From Xanthomonas sp. (GTDB taxonomy: Bacteria; Pseudomonadota; Gammaproteobacteria; Xanthomonadales; Xanthomonadaceae), in NCBI GenBank assembly GCA_018262705.1, contig JADFDQ010000001.1, forward strand, positions 248,001 to 312,000: a DNA stretch of 64,000 nt. The letters are read 5' to 3'. Positions 1-9,736 of this stretch are shown one piece after another. The notes beneath the pieces were generated by a model. The model did not search any database and had not been told where the DNA came from. It worked only from the letters and a program-made list of their open reading frames with translations. Every line of letters starts with the position of its first letter. Position 1 is the stretch's first letter. The translations under genes were made by a program, and so were the position numbers.

Positions 1-89
1 CTGGAGACGCAGCTGCGGTGACCACTGCCTTCGCCCTCGCCGGCGACGGATGAATGCGCCCTGCGTTGCCGCGGTTGTGACGGCGTACC

Positions 90-989
90 ATGGGTCGCAT
101 GAACGCCCAGCCTCGCCGCACTGAAAACATCCAGACCGACCGCGGCTCGGTCCCCGTCTACACCACTGCCGTCGTCGATCAGCCTTGGGAGCAATACACA
201 ACGGTCGATCATGACGTCTGGCGCCAGCTCTACGAGCGCCAGCGCAATGTGCTGCCGGGCCGCGCCTGCGAAGCGTTCCTGCGTGCGCAGGACACCATGC
301 GGATGTCGCCGGATCGGATTCCGAAATTTTCCGAACTCAACAAAGTGCTGGGCGACACCACCGGTTGGCAGATCATCGGCGTCGAAGGGCTGCTGCCGGA
401 GCTGGATTTCTTCACCCATCTGGCCAACCGTCGCTTCCCCGTCACCTGGTGGATCCGGCGACCGGATCAGATTGACTACATCGCCGAACCGGATCTGTTC
501 CACGATCTGTTCGGTCACGTCCCGCCGCTGATGGATCAAACCTTTGCCGACTACCTCGTCGCCTACGGTCAGGGCGGCGTCAAGGCCCACGGCCTCGGAC
601 AGGATGCGCTGATGCAGCTGGCGCGGCTGTACTGGTACACGGTCGAATTCGGACTGATGCGCGAGAACGGCCAAATGCGCATTTATGGCGCCGGCATCGC
701 CAGCTCGGCGGGCGAGTCGGTCTACAGCGTCGAAAGCAACTCCCCGAACCGGATCGCCTTCGACCTCGAACGGATCATGCGCACCCGCTACCGGATCGAC
801 AGCTACCAGAAGACCTATTTCGTCATCGACAGCTACGAGCAGCTGATCGAGGCCACGAAGCCGGATTTCACCCCGATCTACGCGCGGGTCGGCGAACTGC
901 CGCTGCTGGCCGCAGGCACCGTGCTGGAAGGCGATCAGGTGTTCCAGCGCGGTAGCGGCGAAGGCTGGCCGGACGACGGCGACGTCTGA
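90..989 (+). CDS. phhA: phenylalanine 4-monooxygenase
   Basis: Hydroxylates phenylalanine to tyrosine using O2 and a tetrahydropterin; cytosolic. At 299 residues it matches the short bacterial form, which is a catalytic domain without the animal ACT regulatory domain. The facial triad of iron ligands of the aromatic amino acid hydroxylase family is visible as His138 and His143 in FHDLFGH and Glu186 in WYTVEFG. A second in-frame ATG at 99 is an equally good start; neither has a convincing Shine-Dalgarno. No phhB (pterin carbinolamine dehydratase) is adjacent. Two hairpin elements follow the stop codon and may end the transcript. Confidence 0.96.
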   Translation: MGRMNAQPRRTENIQTDRGSVPVYTTAVVDQPWEQYTTVDHDVWRQLYERQRNVLPGRACEAFLRAQDTMRMSPDRIPKFSELNKVLGDTTGWQIIGVEGLLPELDFFTHLANRRFPVTWWIRRPDQIDYIAEPDLFHDLFGHVPPLMDQTFADYLVAYGQGGVKAHGLGQDALMQLARLYWYTVEFGLMRENGQMRIYGAGIASSAGESVYSVESNSPNRIAFDLERIMRTRYRIDSYQKTYFVIDSYEQLIEATKPDFTPIYARVGELPLLAAGTVLEGDQVFQRGSGEGWPDDGDV

Positions 990-1043
990 AGGGTGCGGGT
1001 TTCCGCCCCGCCTGAGGAGTGCGGCGAAAGATACCCTCTGGCA

Positions 1044-1149
1044 GCCTGTCGCGGTTGCCCACCCTGTGGGGCAAATGTCCCCCGGCATCCGCTTGCTGCG
1101 GATACCTCCTCCTTGATTTTGCCCCACAGGGTGGGCAACCGCGACAGGC
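1044..1149. repeat. nested palindromic element, copy 1
   Basis: Two perfectly complementary 32-nt arms (1044-1075 and 1118-1149) enclose a 42-nt core. The core starts TGTCCCCCGG, carries its own small hairpin (ATCCGC-TTGCT-GCGGAT) and ends CCTCCTCCTTGAT. The same core, reversed and with a different inner hairpin and unrelated arms, recurs at 1200-1297. A third copy is at 27311-27393. It lies 55 nt past the phhA stop, so it could act as a terminator or mRNA-stabilising hairpin. Together with copy 2 it fills most of the 386-nt phhA-fbp gap (990-1375), in which I see no gene. Confidence 0.9.
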
Positions 1150-1199
1150 GAAGCGTTCCCGGCGACAGATCTGGTGGGCATTTTCGTGCGAAATGTAAA

Positions 1200-1297
1200 G
1201 GCATGGCCGGGGGTCTTTGGGTGCGAAATCAAGGAGGAGGCGACGACCGCAGGTCGTCGCCGGGGGACATTCGCACCCAAAGGGCACCGGTCATGCC
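1200..1297. repeat. nested palindromic element, copy 2
   Basis: Arms at 1200-1227 and 1270-1297 are complementary over 28 nt. The inner 14 nt pair perfectly; the outer part has a few mismatches. They enclose a 42-nt core that begins ATCAAGGAGGAGG and ends CCGGGGGACA. This is the reverse complement of the copy-1 core, except that the inner hairpin (CGACGACC-GCA-GGTCGTCG) has a different sequence. The arms share nothing with those of copy 1. It sits 79 nt upstream of the fbp start and would lie in the fbp leader if transcription begins further up. Confidence 0.88.
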
Positions 1298-1375
1298 TCC
1301 GCCACAGCACCCGACAGCAGCCCTCAAAACTGCGCTATGGGCGACAATAGTCCTCGCCATGCTCCGGAAGACCCC

Positions 1376-2416
1376 ATGACGACGCACGCAAACATCGCAC
1401 TCACCCGTTTCCTGATCGAACAGCAGCGCGCCGGTCGGATCAATTCCGAACTGCGGCTGCTGGTCGAGGTGGTCGCACGCGCCTGCAAACAAATATCCGT
1501 CGCCGTCGGCAAGGGCGCGCTCGGCGGCGTGCTGGGCGACGCCGGCACGCCCGGCCACGCCAGCATCAACGTGCAGGGCGAGGCGCAAAAAAAACTCGAC
1601 GTGCTCAGCAATGAAATCCTGCTGGAAGCCAACGCCTGGGGTGGACATCTGGCGGGGCTTGCCTCCGAGGAAATGGACACTTCACAGCCGATCCCGGACA
1701 CATACCCGCACGGCAACTACCTGCTGCTGTTCGATCCGCTCGACGGCAGCTCCAACATCGACGTCAATATTTCGGTCGGCACCATCTTTTCGGTGTTGCG
1801 CTGTCCTGAAGGCGTGTCTTCGCCGACCGATGCCGATTTCCTGCAGCCTGGCACGGCGCAGGTCGCTGCCGGCTACTGCACCTACGGGCCGAGCACGATG
1901 TTGGTGCTCACCGTCGGCCACGGCAGCCATGCCTTCACCCTCGACCGCGAGGTCGGCAGCTTCGTGCTGACCACCCGCGACATGAAGATTCCCGAGGAGA
2001 CCAGGGAATTCGCGGTCAACATGTCCAACCAGCGCTTCTGGGAGCCGCCGATGCAGGCCTATATCGGCGATCTGCTCAAGGGCAAGCAAGGGCCGCGCGG
2101 CAAGGACTTCAACATGCGCTGGGTGGCCTCGATGGTCGCCGACGTGCACCGCATCCTCACCCGCGGCGGTATCTTCAGCTACCCGCTGGACAGCAAGTGC
2201 GCCGAAAAAGGCGGCAAGCTGCGGCTGATGTACGAGGCCAATCCGATGAGCTTTCTGGTCGAACAGGCCGGCGGCGCCGCCAGCACCGGGCGGCGGCGGA
2301 TGCTCGAATTCCAGCCGAGCCGACTGCACCAGCGGGTGCCGGTGTTCCTCGGCTCGAAGCTGGAGGTCGAGGCGGCGGTCGGCTACCACCGCGACTTCGA
2401 CGCCCGTCTTGCCTGA
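1376..2416 (+). CDS. fbp: class I fructose-1,6-bisphosphatase
   Basis: Hydrolyses fructose-1,6-bisphosphate to fructose-6-phosphate, the committed gluconeogenic step; cytosolic and Mg-dependent. At 346 residues it is close to the 332 of E. coli Fbp. The family's metal/phosphate site reads [20 protein letters not shown] at about residues 119-138. The downstream [20 protein letters not shown] segment is the typical substrate-binding C-terminal part. The start at 1376 is chosen because GGAAG lies a few bases upstream and because an upstream extension would run through hairpin copy 2. The following carrier gene starts 27 bp after the stop, so the two may be co-transcribed. Confidence 0.95.
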   Translation: MTTHANIALTRFLIEQQRAGRINSELRLLVEVVARACKQISVAVGKGALGGVLGDAGTPGHASINVQGEAQKKLDVLSNEILLEANAWGGHLAGLASEEMDTSQPIPDTYPHGNYLLLFDPLDGSSNIDVNISVGTIFSVLRCPEGVSSPTDADFLQPGTAQVAAGYCTYGPSTMLVLTVGHGSHAFTLDREVGSFVLTTRDMKIPEETREFAVNMSNQRFWEPPMQAYIGDLLKGKQGPRGKDFNMRWVASMVADVHRILTRGGIFSYPLDSKCAEKGGKLRLMYEANPMSFLVEQAGGAASTGRRRMLEFQPSRLHQRVPVFLGSKLEVEAAVGYHRDFDARLA

Positions 2417-2443
2417 CCGGCACGATCGCGCCGTCTCCCCGCC

Positions 2444-4255
2444 GTGCATGTCGATCCTGCCACCTGGTCCCAACTCGTCTTCGGGCTGATCCTGATCGGC
2501 GGACTGTACCTGTTCATCACCGAGAAGCTTCGGGTCGACGTCACAGCGATGCTGATTCTCGGCGCACTGGTCGTCACCGGTCTGCTCAACGGCGAGCAGG
2601 CGCTGTCCGGGTTTTCCAGCGAACCGGCGATCATCGTGGCCGCCGTGTTCGTGATTTCCGGTGCGCTTGGCACCACCGGCATCAGCGAGCGGATCGGGCG
2701 CTGGGTGGAACGCGCGTCCGGCAATTCGGAAAGCCGCACGATCGCCGTGGTGATGCCGCTGGTGGCGCTGCTGGCCGCATTCACCCACCACGTCATGGTC
2801 ACCGCGATGATGCTGCCGCTGCTGCTGCGGCACGCGCGCAGCCGCCATCTTCCCGCTTCGCGGCTGCTGATGCCGATGTCGCTGGCGGCTTCGCTGGGAA
2901 CCACCTTGACCCTGTTCAGCGCTCCGGCGCTGCTGCTGGCCAACGACATGCTGCAGCGCTCCGGCCACCTCGGGCTCGGGATCTTCTCGATCACCCCGAT
3001 CGGCATCGCTCTGGTGGTGCTGGGCACCGCCTACATGCTGCTCACGCGCTGGCTGCTACCCAAGCGCAGCGGTCAGCAAAACGACGACACCTATCTCCGC
3101 CTGGATCGCTACCGAACCGAGCTGGTGGTGGTCAAGGACGGCCACTGGTGCACGCGGCCGTTCGTGGATCTGGAAAACGCGCTGGGCCAGCGGTTTCGGC
3201 TGGTGGCCTGGCTGCGCGACGGCAAGCGCCGCGACGATCTGGGCAGCAACAGCCCGCTGCTTGGCGGGGACATCCTGGTCGTGGAGGCCGCCGCCGACGA
3301 GTTGCTGTCCCTGCACGACGATGTCGGCCTCGACCTGAACGCCATTGCGCGCTTCGGCGGGCTGGCCGGCAGCGAGGACAGCCACACCCAGCTGGTGCAG
3401 GCGGTGGTGGCACCGGGTTCGGAATTCATCGGCCGCAGCATTCGCGAACTGGATTTCGCGCGCCGCTTCCACACCGTAATCGCCGGCCTGTGGCGGCGCG
3501 GCGAGCACATGGTCGAACGCCTGTCCGACGCGCGTTTGCGCGAGGGCGACTTGCTGGTGCTGTGGGGCAATCCATCGCGCTTTTCCGAATTGGCCACCCA
3601 CCACGGCTTCCTGCTGCTGGTGCCGTTTGCCGGAGAAACCAAGCGCCGCTTGCGCGCGCCGCTGGCGCTGACCATCCTCGGCGCCACCATACTGGCCGCC
3701 GTCACCGAATGGCTGCCGCCGCAGCTGGCGTTCCTGTTCGGCGCGGTGGCCATGATCGTCACCCGCTGCATCGACATCGAACAGGCCTACCGCAGCATCG
3801 ACACCCGCATCTTCGTGATGATCGCCGGCGTGATCCCGCTCGGAATCGCGATGGAGCAAACCGGTACCGCGGCATTGCTGGCGGGCGGATTGTCGCACCT
3901 GATCGCACACTGGTCGCCGCTGGCCATGCTGCTGGTGGTGTTCTCGCTGGCCGCCCTGCTCACCCAGGTCATGAGCGATGCCGCCACCACCGCCCTGCTC
4001 GGCCCCATCGCCATCGCCATGGCGCAGGCGTTGGGGCTGCCGCCCGCGCCGTTCGTGGTGTGCACCGCGCTGGGGGCGGTGGTGGCGTTCCTGACCCCGA
4101 TCGGACATCACGGCAACCTGCTGATCCTCGGTCCCGGCCAGTACCGCTTCTCGGATTTCCTGCGCATCGGACTGCCGCTGACCGCCCTGATTGGCCTGGT
4201 CAGCGCCTGGATGGCGCGTTGGCTGTGGATGCACGGACCGCTGCTGCCGTTTTGA
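2444..4255 (+). CDS. SLC13/DASS-family permease with two TrkA_C domains
   Basis: Predicted inner-membrane anion carrier of the divalent anion:Na+ symporter group, 603 residues. It has hydrophobic helices at about 8-190, then two soluble regulatory RCK_C/TrkA_C-like domains at about 210-290 and 305-390, and a second set of helices at about 405-600. The second half contains LTQVMSDAATTALLGPIAIAMA and the pore-loop-like FLTPIGHHGNLLILGP, the usual SLC13 signature area. The substrate cannot be read from sequence; sulfate, dicarboxylates and other anions are candidates. The start is GTG at 2444 with no clear ribosome-binding site; codons further in are possible. Confidence 0.8.
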   Translation: MHVDPATWSQLVFGLILIGGLYLFITEKLRVDVTAMLILGALVVTGLLNGEQALSGFSSEPAIIVAAVFVISGALGTTGISERIGRWVERASGNSESRTIAVVMPLVALLAAFTHHVMVTAMMLPLLLRHARSRHLPASRLLMPMSLAASLGTTLTLFSAPALLLANDMLQRSGHLGLGIFSITPIGIALVVLGTAYMLLTRWLLPKRSGQQNDDTYLRLDRYRTELVVVKDGHWCTRPFVDLENALGQRFRLVAWLRDGKRRDDLGSNSPLLGGDILVVEAAADELLSLHDDVGLDLNAIARFGGLAGSEDSHTQLVQAVVAPGSEFIGRSIRELDFARRFHTVIAGLWRRGEHMVERLSDARLREGDLLVLWGNPSRFSELATHHGFLLLVPFAGETKRRLRAPLALTILGATILAAVTEWLPPQLAFLFGAVAMIVTRCIDIEQAYRSIDTRIFVMIAGVIPLGIAMEQTGTAALLAGGLSHLIAHWSPLAMLLVVFSLAALLTQVMSDAATTALLGPIAIAMAQALGLPPAPFVVCTALGAVVAFLTPIGHHGNLLILGPGQYRFSDFLRIGLPLTALIGLVSAWMARWLWMHGPLLPF

Positions 4256-4384
4256 CGCCGTTTTCGGCGCCGTGCGCTTGCACCGTCGCGGGAAAGGCCG
4301 GACAGTCTATCCACGCCCCGTTCGAGTGATCGCCGATGCGCACCCCTGCCGCCCCGCTTCGCGCCCGCCATCGCTGCCGCTGAC

Positions 4385-5824
4385 ATGCACGAAACGCTGC
4401 CCCAACTGTGGAATGCGATCCTCGCCGTGCCGCACGCGCGCGCCTGGCTGACCGCAGGCTGGATACTGTATCTGGTGTGTCTCGGGGTCTGGATTATTCT
4501 GCAAAAGCGCGAGCCTTCTGCAACCTTGAGCTGGCTGATCAGCCTGGCCGTGCTGCCCTATTTCGGGTTCTTCATCTATTACGTGTTCGGGCCGCAGCGG
4601 CTGACCCGCCACCGCGCCCGCCGCCAACGCCGCGTCACCGTTCCCGACCCCGGAGCCACCCGCTCCCCGGCGACGCAGGAACTGCGCACGCTGGCGCAGG
4701 CCACCTCGGGCTATGCGCCCACCACCGCCTGCACTATCGAGCTGCTGGTGGATGGCGACCGAAAATACCCGGCGCTGCTGGATGCCATCGCCCGCGCTCG
4801 CCACCACGTCCACCTTGAGTACTACATCCTCGAACCCGACCGCACCGGCCGCGCCGTGGTCGCCGCACTCGCGGAACGCGCCAAGGCCGGGGTCGCCGTG
4901 CGCCTGCTGCTGGACGCCGTGGGTTCCAGCCGTGCTTCGAACGCGTTTTTTCAACCCCTGATCGCTGCCGGCGGCGAGCTGGCGTGGTTTCACCCGGGCC
5001 GGGTCTGGCTGCCGTGGCGGCGACCCTGGGTCAACCTGCGCACCCACCGCAAACTGGCGATCATCGACGGCGCCGTCGGCTTCATCGGTGGCATCAACCT
5101 CACCGACGAAGAAGACCCGCGCGTGCGCAGCGACGCCTACCGCGACCTGCACCTGCGCATGGATGGCGAGATCTTGCGCAAGCTGCAGGATCTGTTCGCC
5201 GACGACTGGGCCTATGCCACCGGCCGTCGTGAGTTCGTCGATGCGATCGCGCGCAACATGCCCAAGCCCTGCCCCGGCGCGGCGCGGGTGCAACTGCTCA
5301 CCTCCGGCCCCGACTCGCCGTGGGAGGCGATCCACCGCCTGCACGTGCACGCCATCCATTCCGCCGAGCACCGGGTTTGGTTGGCCACGCCCTACTTCGT
5401 GCCCGGCGAGGCGGCGATGATGGCGCTGACCTCCTCGGCGTTGGGCGGTTTGGACGTGCGCCTGCTGGTTCCCGAGATGAGCGACAGCCGTCTGGTCACC
5501 CTGTGCGTGCGTTCCTACTACGACGATTTGCTCGCGGCCGGGGTGAAGGTGTTCGAATACGGGCCGCGGATGCTGCACAGCAAGGCGCTGTTGGTCGACG
5601 ACCACCTTGCGATCGTCGGCAGCGCCAATTTCGACAACCGCAGCTTTCGCCTGAATTTTGAAGCCTCAATGCTGATTGACGACGCCCGATTCGCAGAGCG
5701 TCTGTCCGAGGTGCTGTCGCAGGAGTTCGACCGCTCCGAACGGGTTGCCGCAGATCGGCCGCAGCCACTGCTCACCCACCGCCTGCCGGAGGCCCTGGCG
5801 CGGCTGTTGGCACCGCTGCTCTGA
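4385..5824 (+). CDS. cls: cardiolipin synthase (phospholipase D family)
   Basis: Makes cardiolipin from phosphatidylglycerol in the inner membrane. The protein is 479 residues, like E. coli ClsA (486). Two N-terminal membrane helices (about 20-40 and 48-66) precede two phospholipase D HKD motifs: THRKLAIIDGAVGFIGG near residues 220-236 and LHSKALLVDDHLAIVGSANF near 397-416. Both catalytic His, Lys and Asp residues are present. The gene stands between the carrier and a small membrane protein, with 129- and 125-bp gaps. Confidence 0.93.
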   Translation: MHETLPQLWNAILAVPHARAWLTAGWILYLVCLGVWIILQKREPSATLSWLISLAVLPYFGFFIYYVFGPQRLTRHRARRQRRVTVPDPGATRSPATQELRTLAQATSGYAPTTACTIELLVDGDRKYPALLDAIARARHHVHLEYYILEPDRTGRAVVAALAERAKAGVAVRLLLDAVGSSRASNAFFQPLIAAGGELAWFHPGRVWLPWRRPWVNLRTHRKLAIIDGAVGFIGGINLTDEEDPRVRSDAYRDLHLRMDGEILRKLQDLFADDWAYATGRREFVDAIARNMPKPCPGAARVQLLTSGPDSPWEAIHRLHVHAIHSAEHRVWLATPYFVPGEAAMMALTSSALGGLDVRLLVPEMSDSRLVTLCVRSYYDDLLAAGVKVFEYGPRMLHSKALLVDDHLAIVGSANFDNRSFRLNFEASMLIDDARFAERLSEVLSQEFDRSERVAADRPQPLLTHRLPEALARLLAPLL

Positions 5825-5949
5825 TTGATCTGCGTTCACCCGAGGCGACGCGGGGCACGTCGCCCTGCCTCGGCACGAGCCCATGGCCGGGCCTGCCCTT
5901 GCGGGCGCTGCCGGCGTACACTGCGGGCAATCGACAGCGAGCCGCTTTC

Positions 5950-6204
5950 ATGCATTGGTTGTTTCTGCTGCTGGCTTTTGCCGCCTTCGTTTTCGCTTTC
6001 ACGACCACCTCGATGGCCGTTCTCGGCGGATGCCTGTTTGCCGCGCTGGCCTTTTTCATCCTGTGGGTTCTCGGCATGTACCAGGCCCATGTCGCCGGCG
6101 TCGGCCGCGACACCGCCCTGATGGTCGACCCGACCGAACTGCGCCGTCTGCGCGAACAGGCGCAGGCCCGGCGCGCCGAAGCAGCGCAGGATTCCCTGCC
6201 CTGA
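5950..6204 (+). CDS. small two-helix membrane protein
   Basis: 84 residues starting [20 protein letters not shown]. Two hydrophobic helices (about 3-18 and 23-43) are followed by a charged C-terminal tail rich in Arg, Glu and Gln that probably forms a helix. I do not recognise a named family. It lies 10 bp upstream of pdxJ on the same strand, so the two are probably one transcript. A start 17 codons earlier (5899) is possible but would place charged residues before the first helix. Confidence 0.7.
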   Translation: MHWLFLLLAFAAFVFAFTTTSMAVLGGCLFAALAFFILWVLGMYQAHVAGVGRDTALMVDPTELRRLREQAQARRAEAAQDSLP

Positions 6205-6214
6205 TCCGGTCGCC

Positions 6215-6982
6215 ATGACCGCGCTCAGCGTCAACCTCAACAAGATCGCCCTGCTGCGCAATGCCCGCGGCGGCGGCGAACCGAACGTCGTCCGCGCCGG
6301 TCGCACCTGCCTCGATGCCGGCGCCCACGGGCTGACCGTGCATCCGCGCCCCGACGCCCGCCATATCCGCTGCGACGACGTGGCCGAACTTTCCGCTCTG
6401 TGCGTCCAGCGCGGGGGCGAGTTCAACATCGAGGGCAACCCGTTTGCACCGCCACGCCCCGGTTATCCGGGCCTGCTGGCCTTGTGCGCTTCGGCGCGAC
6501 CGGCGCAGGTCACGCTGGTGCCCGATGGCGACGGCCAGCTCACCTCCGACCACGGCTTCGACTTTCGCAAGGACGGCGCAGCGCTGGCGCCGCTGATCGC
6601 GGCCTTCCGCGAGTTGGGCTGCCGGGTCAGCGTGTTCGTCGACGTCGGCGACCCGGACGTGGGCAGGGCCGCTGAACTTGGCGCACAGCGGGTGGAACTC
6701 TACACCGGTCCCTATGCCGAAGCCTTCATCGCAGGATCGGCCCGGGTTGCGCTTGCGGCTGCGGCCGCAACCGCTCGCCTGGCGCAGTCCGCAGGCCTTG
6801 CCGTCAACGCCGGCCACGACCTCGATCAAGCCAATCTCGCCCACTTCCTCGCCGCCGTCCCGGACGTGCGCGAAGTGTCGATTGGACATGCGCTGGTTGG
6901 CGAAGCCCTGTATGCCGGGCTGGCGCCGACGATCCGCGCCTATTGCCGCATCGTTGCCGCATCCGCAGCGCCGGCGGCTTGA
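6215..6982 (+). CDS. pdxJ: pyridoxine 5'-phosphate synthase
   Basis: Condenses 1-deoxy-D-xylulose 5-phosphate with 3-amino-2-oxopropyl phosphate to make pyridoxine 5'-phosphate, the last de novo step of the DXP-dependent vitamin B6 pathway. The protein is 255 residues, a TIM barrel of normal length. It opens with the family N-terminus [17 protein letters not shown], followed by [13 protein letters not shown] and the FNIEGNP substrate loop. The C-terminal VNAGHDL and [12 protein letters not shown] stretches are typical. It converges on the TonB operon, whose terminator lies in the 221-bp gap. Confidence 0.95.
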   Translation: MTALSVNLNKIALLRNARGGGEPNVVRAGRTCLDAGAHGLTVHPRPDARHIRCDDVAELSALCVQRGGEFNIEGNPFAPPRPGYPGLLALCASARPAQVTLVPDGDGQLTSDHGFDFRKDGAALAPLIAAFRELGCRVSVFVDVGDPDVGRAAELGAQRVELYTGPYAEAFIAGSARVALAAAAATARLAQSAGLAVNAGHDLDQANLAHFLAAVPDVREVSIGHALVGEALYAGLAPTIRAYCRIVAASAAPAA

Positions 6983-7120
6983 TGCGGCACTCCGCACCTT
7001 CCCGGCAGTGTCTCGGGACAACACCGTGAATTCTCGGTAAAGCCATCCACGGCTCGGCTTGAACAAGCCGCCTGAGGCAGGTTAGCGGTTCGATCTTCAC
7101 GGCCCGATTCCAGGCAGTCG

Positions 7121-7160
7121 TGAAAAAAACGCCGCCCTTGGCTTTCGCCTGGGCGGCGTT
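7121..7160 (-). terminator. Rho-independent terminator of the tonB-exb operon
   Basis: Read on the minus strand, a 10-bp stem (AACGCCGCCC / GGGCGGCGTT, 7128-7160) encloses a second GGC-GAAA-GCC hairpin and is followed directly by seven Ts. It sits 43 bp past the last exbD stop, and the strong T-run on that side shows its direction. pdxJ transcripts coming the other way would meet the same stem but lack an equivalent T-run. Confidence 0.88.
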
Positions 7161-7203
7161 CGTCATCCACGACGTGCCCCGTAAACCGGGGCTGGAATTT
7201 CAT

Positions 7204-7602
7204 TCAGTTCTGAACAAACCCGATCTTGACCATCTGCGAGTTTTTGGCCGCAACCAGCACCTTGGCCAGAATGCCGTACTGCGCCGATTCATTGGTGTCG
7301 ATCTGCAGTTCCGGCTGGTTGGTCGGATCGCGCTGCACTTCTTCCGTCATCTTCGATTCCAGCTCTTCGACCGCGAGCGGTGAATCGTTCCAGAACACCT
7401 GGCCGGCGGAATCGATCCGCAGCTTGATCGGATCCGGCGGCGTCACCTGATTTTCGGGCGGCGGGCTGGCCTGCGGCAGATCCACGTCGACCGGAATCGA
7501 CTGGATCGGCATCGTCACCATGAAGATGATCAGCAGCACCAGCAGCACGTCCACCAAGGGCGTGACGTTGATGTCCGCCATTGTGCTAGCGTTGGAAGCC
7601 AT
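7204..7602 (-). CDS. exbD: ExbD/TolR-family biopolymer transport protein, second copy
   Basis: 132-residue inner-membrane proton-channel subunit. One N-terminal membrane helix follows the motif [20 protein letters not shown], whose Asp in the helix is the conserved protonatable residue of ExbD/TolR. The periplasmic C-terminal domain follows. It lies 11 bp after the first exbD, so this operon encodes two ExbD proteins as in Xanthomonas, where the second is needed for some but not all TonB functions (established for Xanthomonas campestris). Which substrate it serves here cannot be read from sequence. Confidence 0.9.
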   Translation of the reverse strand: MASNASTMADINVTPLVDVLLVLLIIFMVTMPIQSIPVDVDLPQASPPPENQVTPPDPIKLRIDSAGQVFWNDSPLAVEELESKMTEEVQRDPTNQPELQIDTNESAQYGILAKVLVAAKNSQMVKIGFVQN

Positions 7603-7613
7603 TGCGGAACTCC

Positions 7614-8045
7614 TTACAGCCTGCGCTTGGGCGGTGTGGTGATGAAGCCGACCTTGGCCATGCCCTGCGCCTGCGCGATCTTCACGATTTCACCGACCAT
7701 CCGGTAAGGCGTGGTCGAATCGGCGCGGATCTGGACCGGCGGCTGCGGCGTTTTCTGCGCCTCCACCGACAGCCGGCTTTCGATCGTCGGCTTGCTGGCC
7801 GGCTCATCGTTCAGGAACAGGTCGCCGGTTTCCGTGATGGTGATCGTCACCGGCGTCTGCTGGGCCTTCTTGTCCTTGTCCTGCTGATGCAACACGGCTT
7901 CCGGCAGCTGAACCTTGACTTTGTGGTTCATCAGCGGGGTGGTGATCATGAAGATGATCAGCAGCACCAACATCACGTCCACGAGGGGCGTGACGTTGAT
8001 TTCCGCCATCGGCGCGCCGTCTTCTTTGCCGACACTGGCTCCCAT
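7614..8045 (-). CDS. exbD: ExbD-family biopolymer transport protein, first copy
   Basis: 143 residues. The transmembrane motif [20 protein letters not shown] carries the channel Asp, and a periplasmic domain ends TPPKRRL. It is the third gene of tonB-exbB-exbD-exbD, 34 bp after exbB. Together with ExbB it converts proton-motive force into movement of TonB. It differs from the second copy by a longer N-terminus and a charged Lys/Asp/Gln stretch after the helix, so the two are diverged rather than a recent duplication. Confidence 0.92.
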   Translation of the reverse strand: MGASVGKEDGAPMAEINVTPLVDVMLVLLIIFMITTPLMNHKVKVQLPEAVLHQQDKDKKAQQTPVTITITETGDLFLNDEPASKPTIESRLSVEAQKTPQPPVQIRADSTTPYRMVGEIVKIAQAQGMAKVGFITTPPKRRL

Positions 8046-8079
8046 GGTCAGGGCTCTCCGTCAGTTCGAATGGTGACGA

Positions 8080-8838
8080 TCAACGGCCGCCCTGCGACTC
8101 GCCCACCCGCGAACCGGTGGCGAAGAAGTCGTGCAGGTCGTGCGCGAAGGTGTCGAACTGGTTGTTGGTGATGCGGTTGAAGCGCACGTAGGCGTTATAG
8201 GCCAACAGCGCCGGGATCGCCGCGAACAGACCGAAGGCGGTCATGATCAGCGCTTCACCCACCGGACCGGCCACCGCCGAGATCGAGGCGTCGCCCGACG
8301 AGCCGATCCGGATCAGGGCGTTGTAGATGCCCCACACGGTGCCGAGCAGGCCGACGAACGGCGCCGAAGAGCCCACGGTCGCCAGCACGGTCAGACCATC
8401 TTCCAGACGCAGCGATTCGCGGGTCACGGCCTGACGCAGGGCGCGATCGACGAACTCGGAGCGGCTGAGCGATTCGGCCAGCGGCGAACCGTCCTGACGC
8501 TGGTGGTGCGCGGTCGCCTGGGCAGCGTCGAGGGCGATCTTGGAGAACGGCTCGGAACGCGGCTGTTCTTCCATGTAGCGGATCGCATCCTGGGCGTTGC
8601 TGGTTTCCCAGAACGTGGTGACCACGCGCTCGGCGCGGCCTTTCAGACGCATGTTCTTGATGAAGTTGATGATGATCCAATAACAGGACATCAACGACAT
8701 GATGAGCAGGGTCAGGAACACGATCCAGCTCATGAAGTCGAAGTTCTGGATCAGATGGTCGAAGCCCATCTGCTGGAGCGCGGCGGCGTTGTTGCCTCCG
8801 GCGGCGGCAGGTGCGGCAGCAGCTGTTTCTTGCAACAT
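8080..8838 (-). CDS. exbB: MotA/TolQ/ExbB proton channel family protein
   Basis: 252-residue inner-membrane protein with three helices (about 33-55, 150-172, 188-212). The conserved family segment LATVGSSAPFVGLLGTVWGI is followed by GEALIMTAFGLFAAIPALLAYNA. It forms the pentameric motor around the ExbD helix and energises TonB. An Ala-rich N-terminal extension precedes helix 1. It lies 74 bp after tonB, the widest spacing in the operon. Confidence 0.93.
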   Translation of the reverse strand: MLQETAAAAPAAAGGNNAAALQQMGFDHLIQNFDFMSWIVFLTLLIMSLMSCYWIIINFIKNMRLKGRAERVVTTFWETSNAQDAIRYMEEQPRSEPFSKIALDAAQATAHHQRQDGSPLAESLSRSEFVDRALRQAVTRESLRLEDGLTVLATVGSSAPFVGLLGTVWGIYNALIRIGSSGDASISAVAGPVGEALIMTAFGLFAAIPALLAYNAYVRFNRITNNQFDTFAHDLHDFFATGSRVGESQGGR

Positions 8839-8912
8839 ACGCTTACCTTTGGATGTCGTGGATGGGGTGTTTCAAGGGTGGTGCGGGGTGGAACGGGTAG
8901 TGCGTGAAACTA

Positions 8913-9584
<672 letters not shown>

Positions 9585-9736
9585 ACGCACGGCTCTGGAA
9601 TGGGGTTCCGTCGCGAAAACGACGGGAGATTTACAGGGCGTGGCGGCTGGCCGCCAGAACTTCTTAGCTTACACGAATTGTCTGCACTTGTTCCATGCCA
9701 ATTCCGGCGTGCCAACTCAATCGCGTGACGCAGTGC

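Noticed and set aside
1-21. End of an upstream plus-strand gene (codons reading LETQLR then TGA)
   Set aside because: Seven codons are too few to support a gene.
1682-2968. 428-codon minus-strand open frame across fbp and the SLC13 gene
   Set aside because: Antisense to two clear genes; composition (His, Gln, Arg-rich) is that of a GC-rich shadow frame, with no domain.
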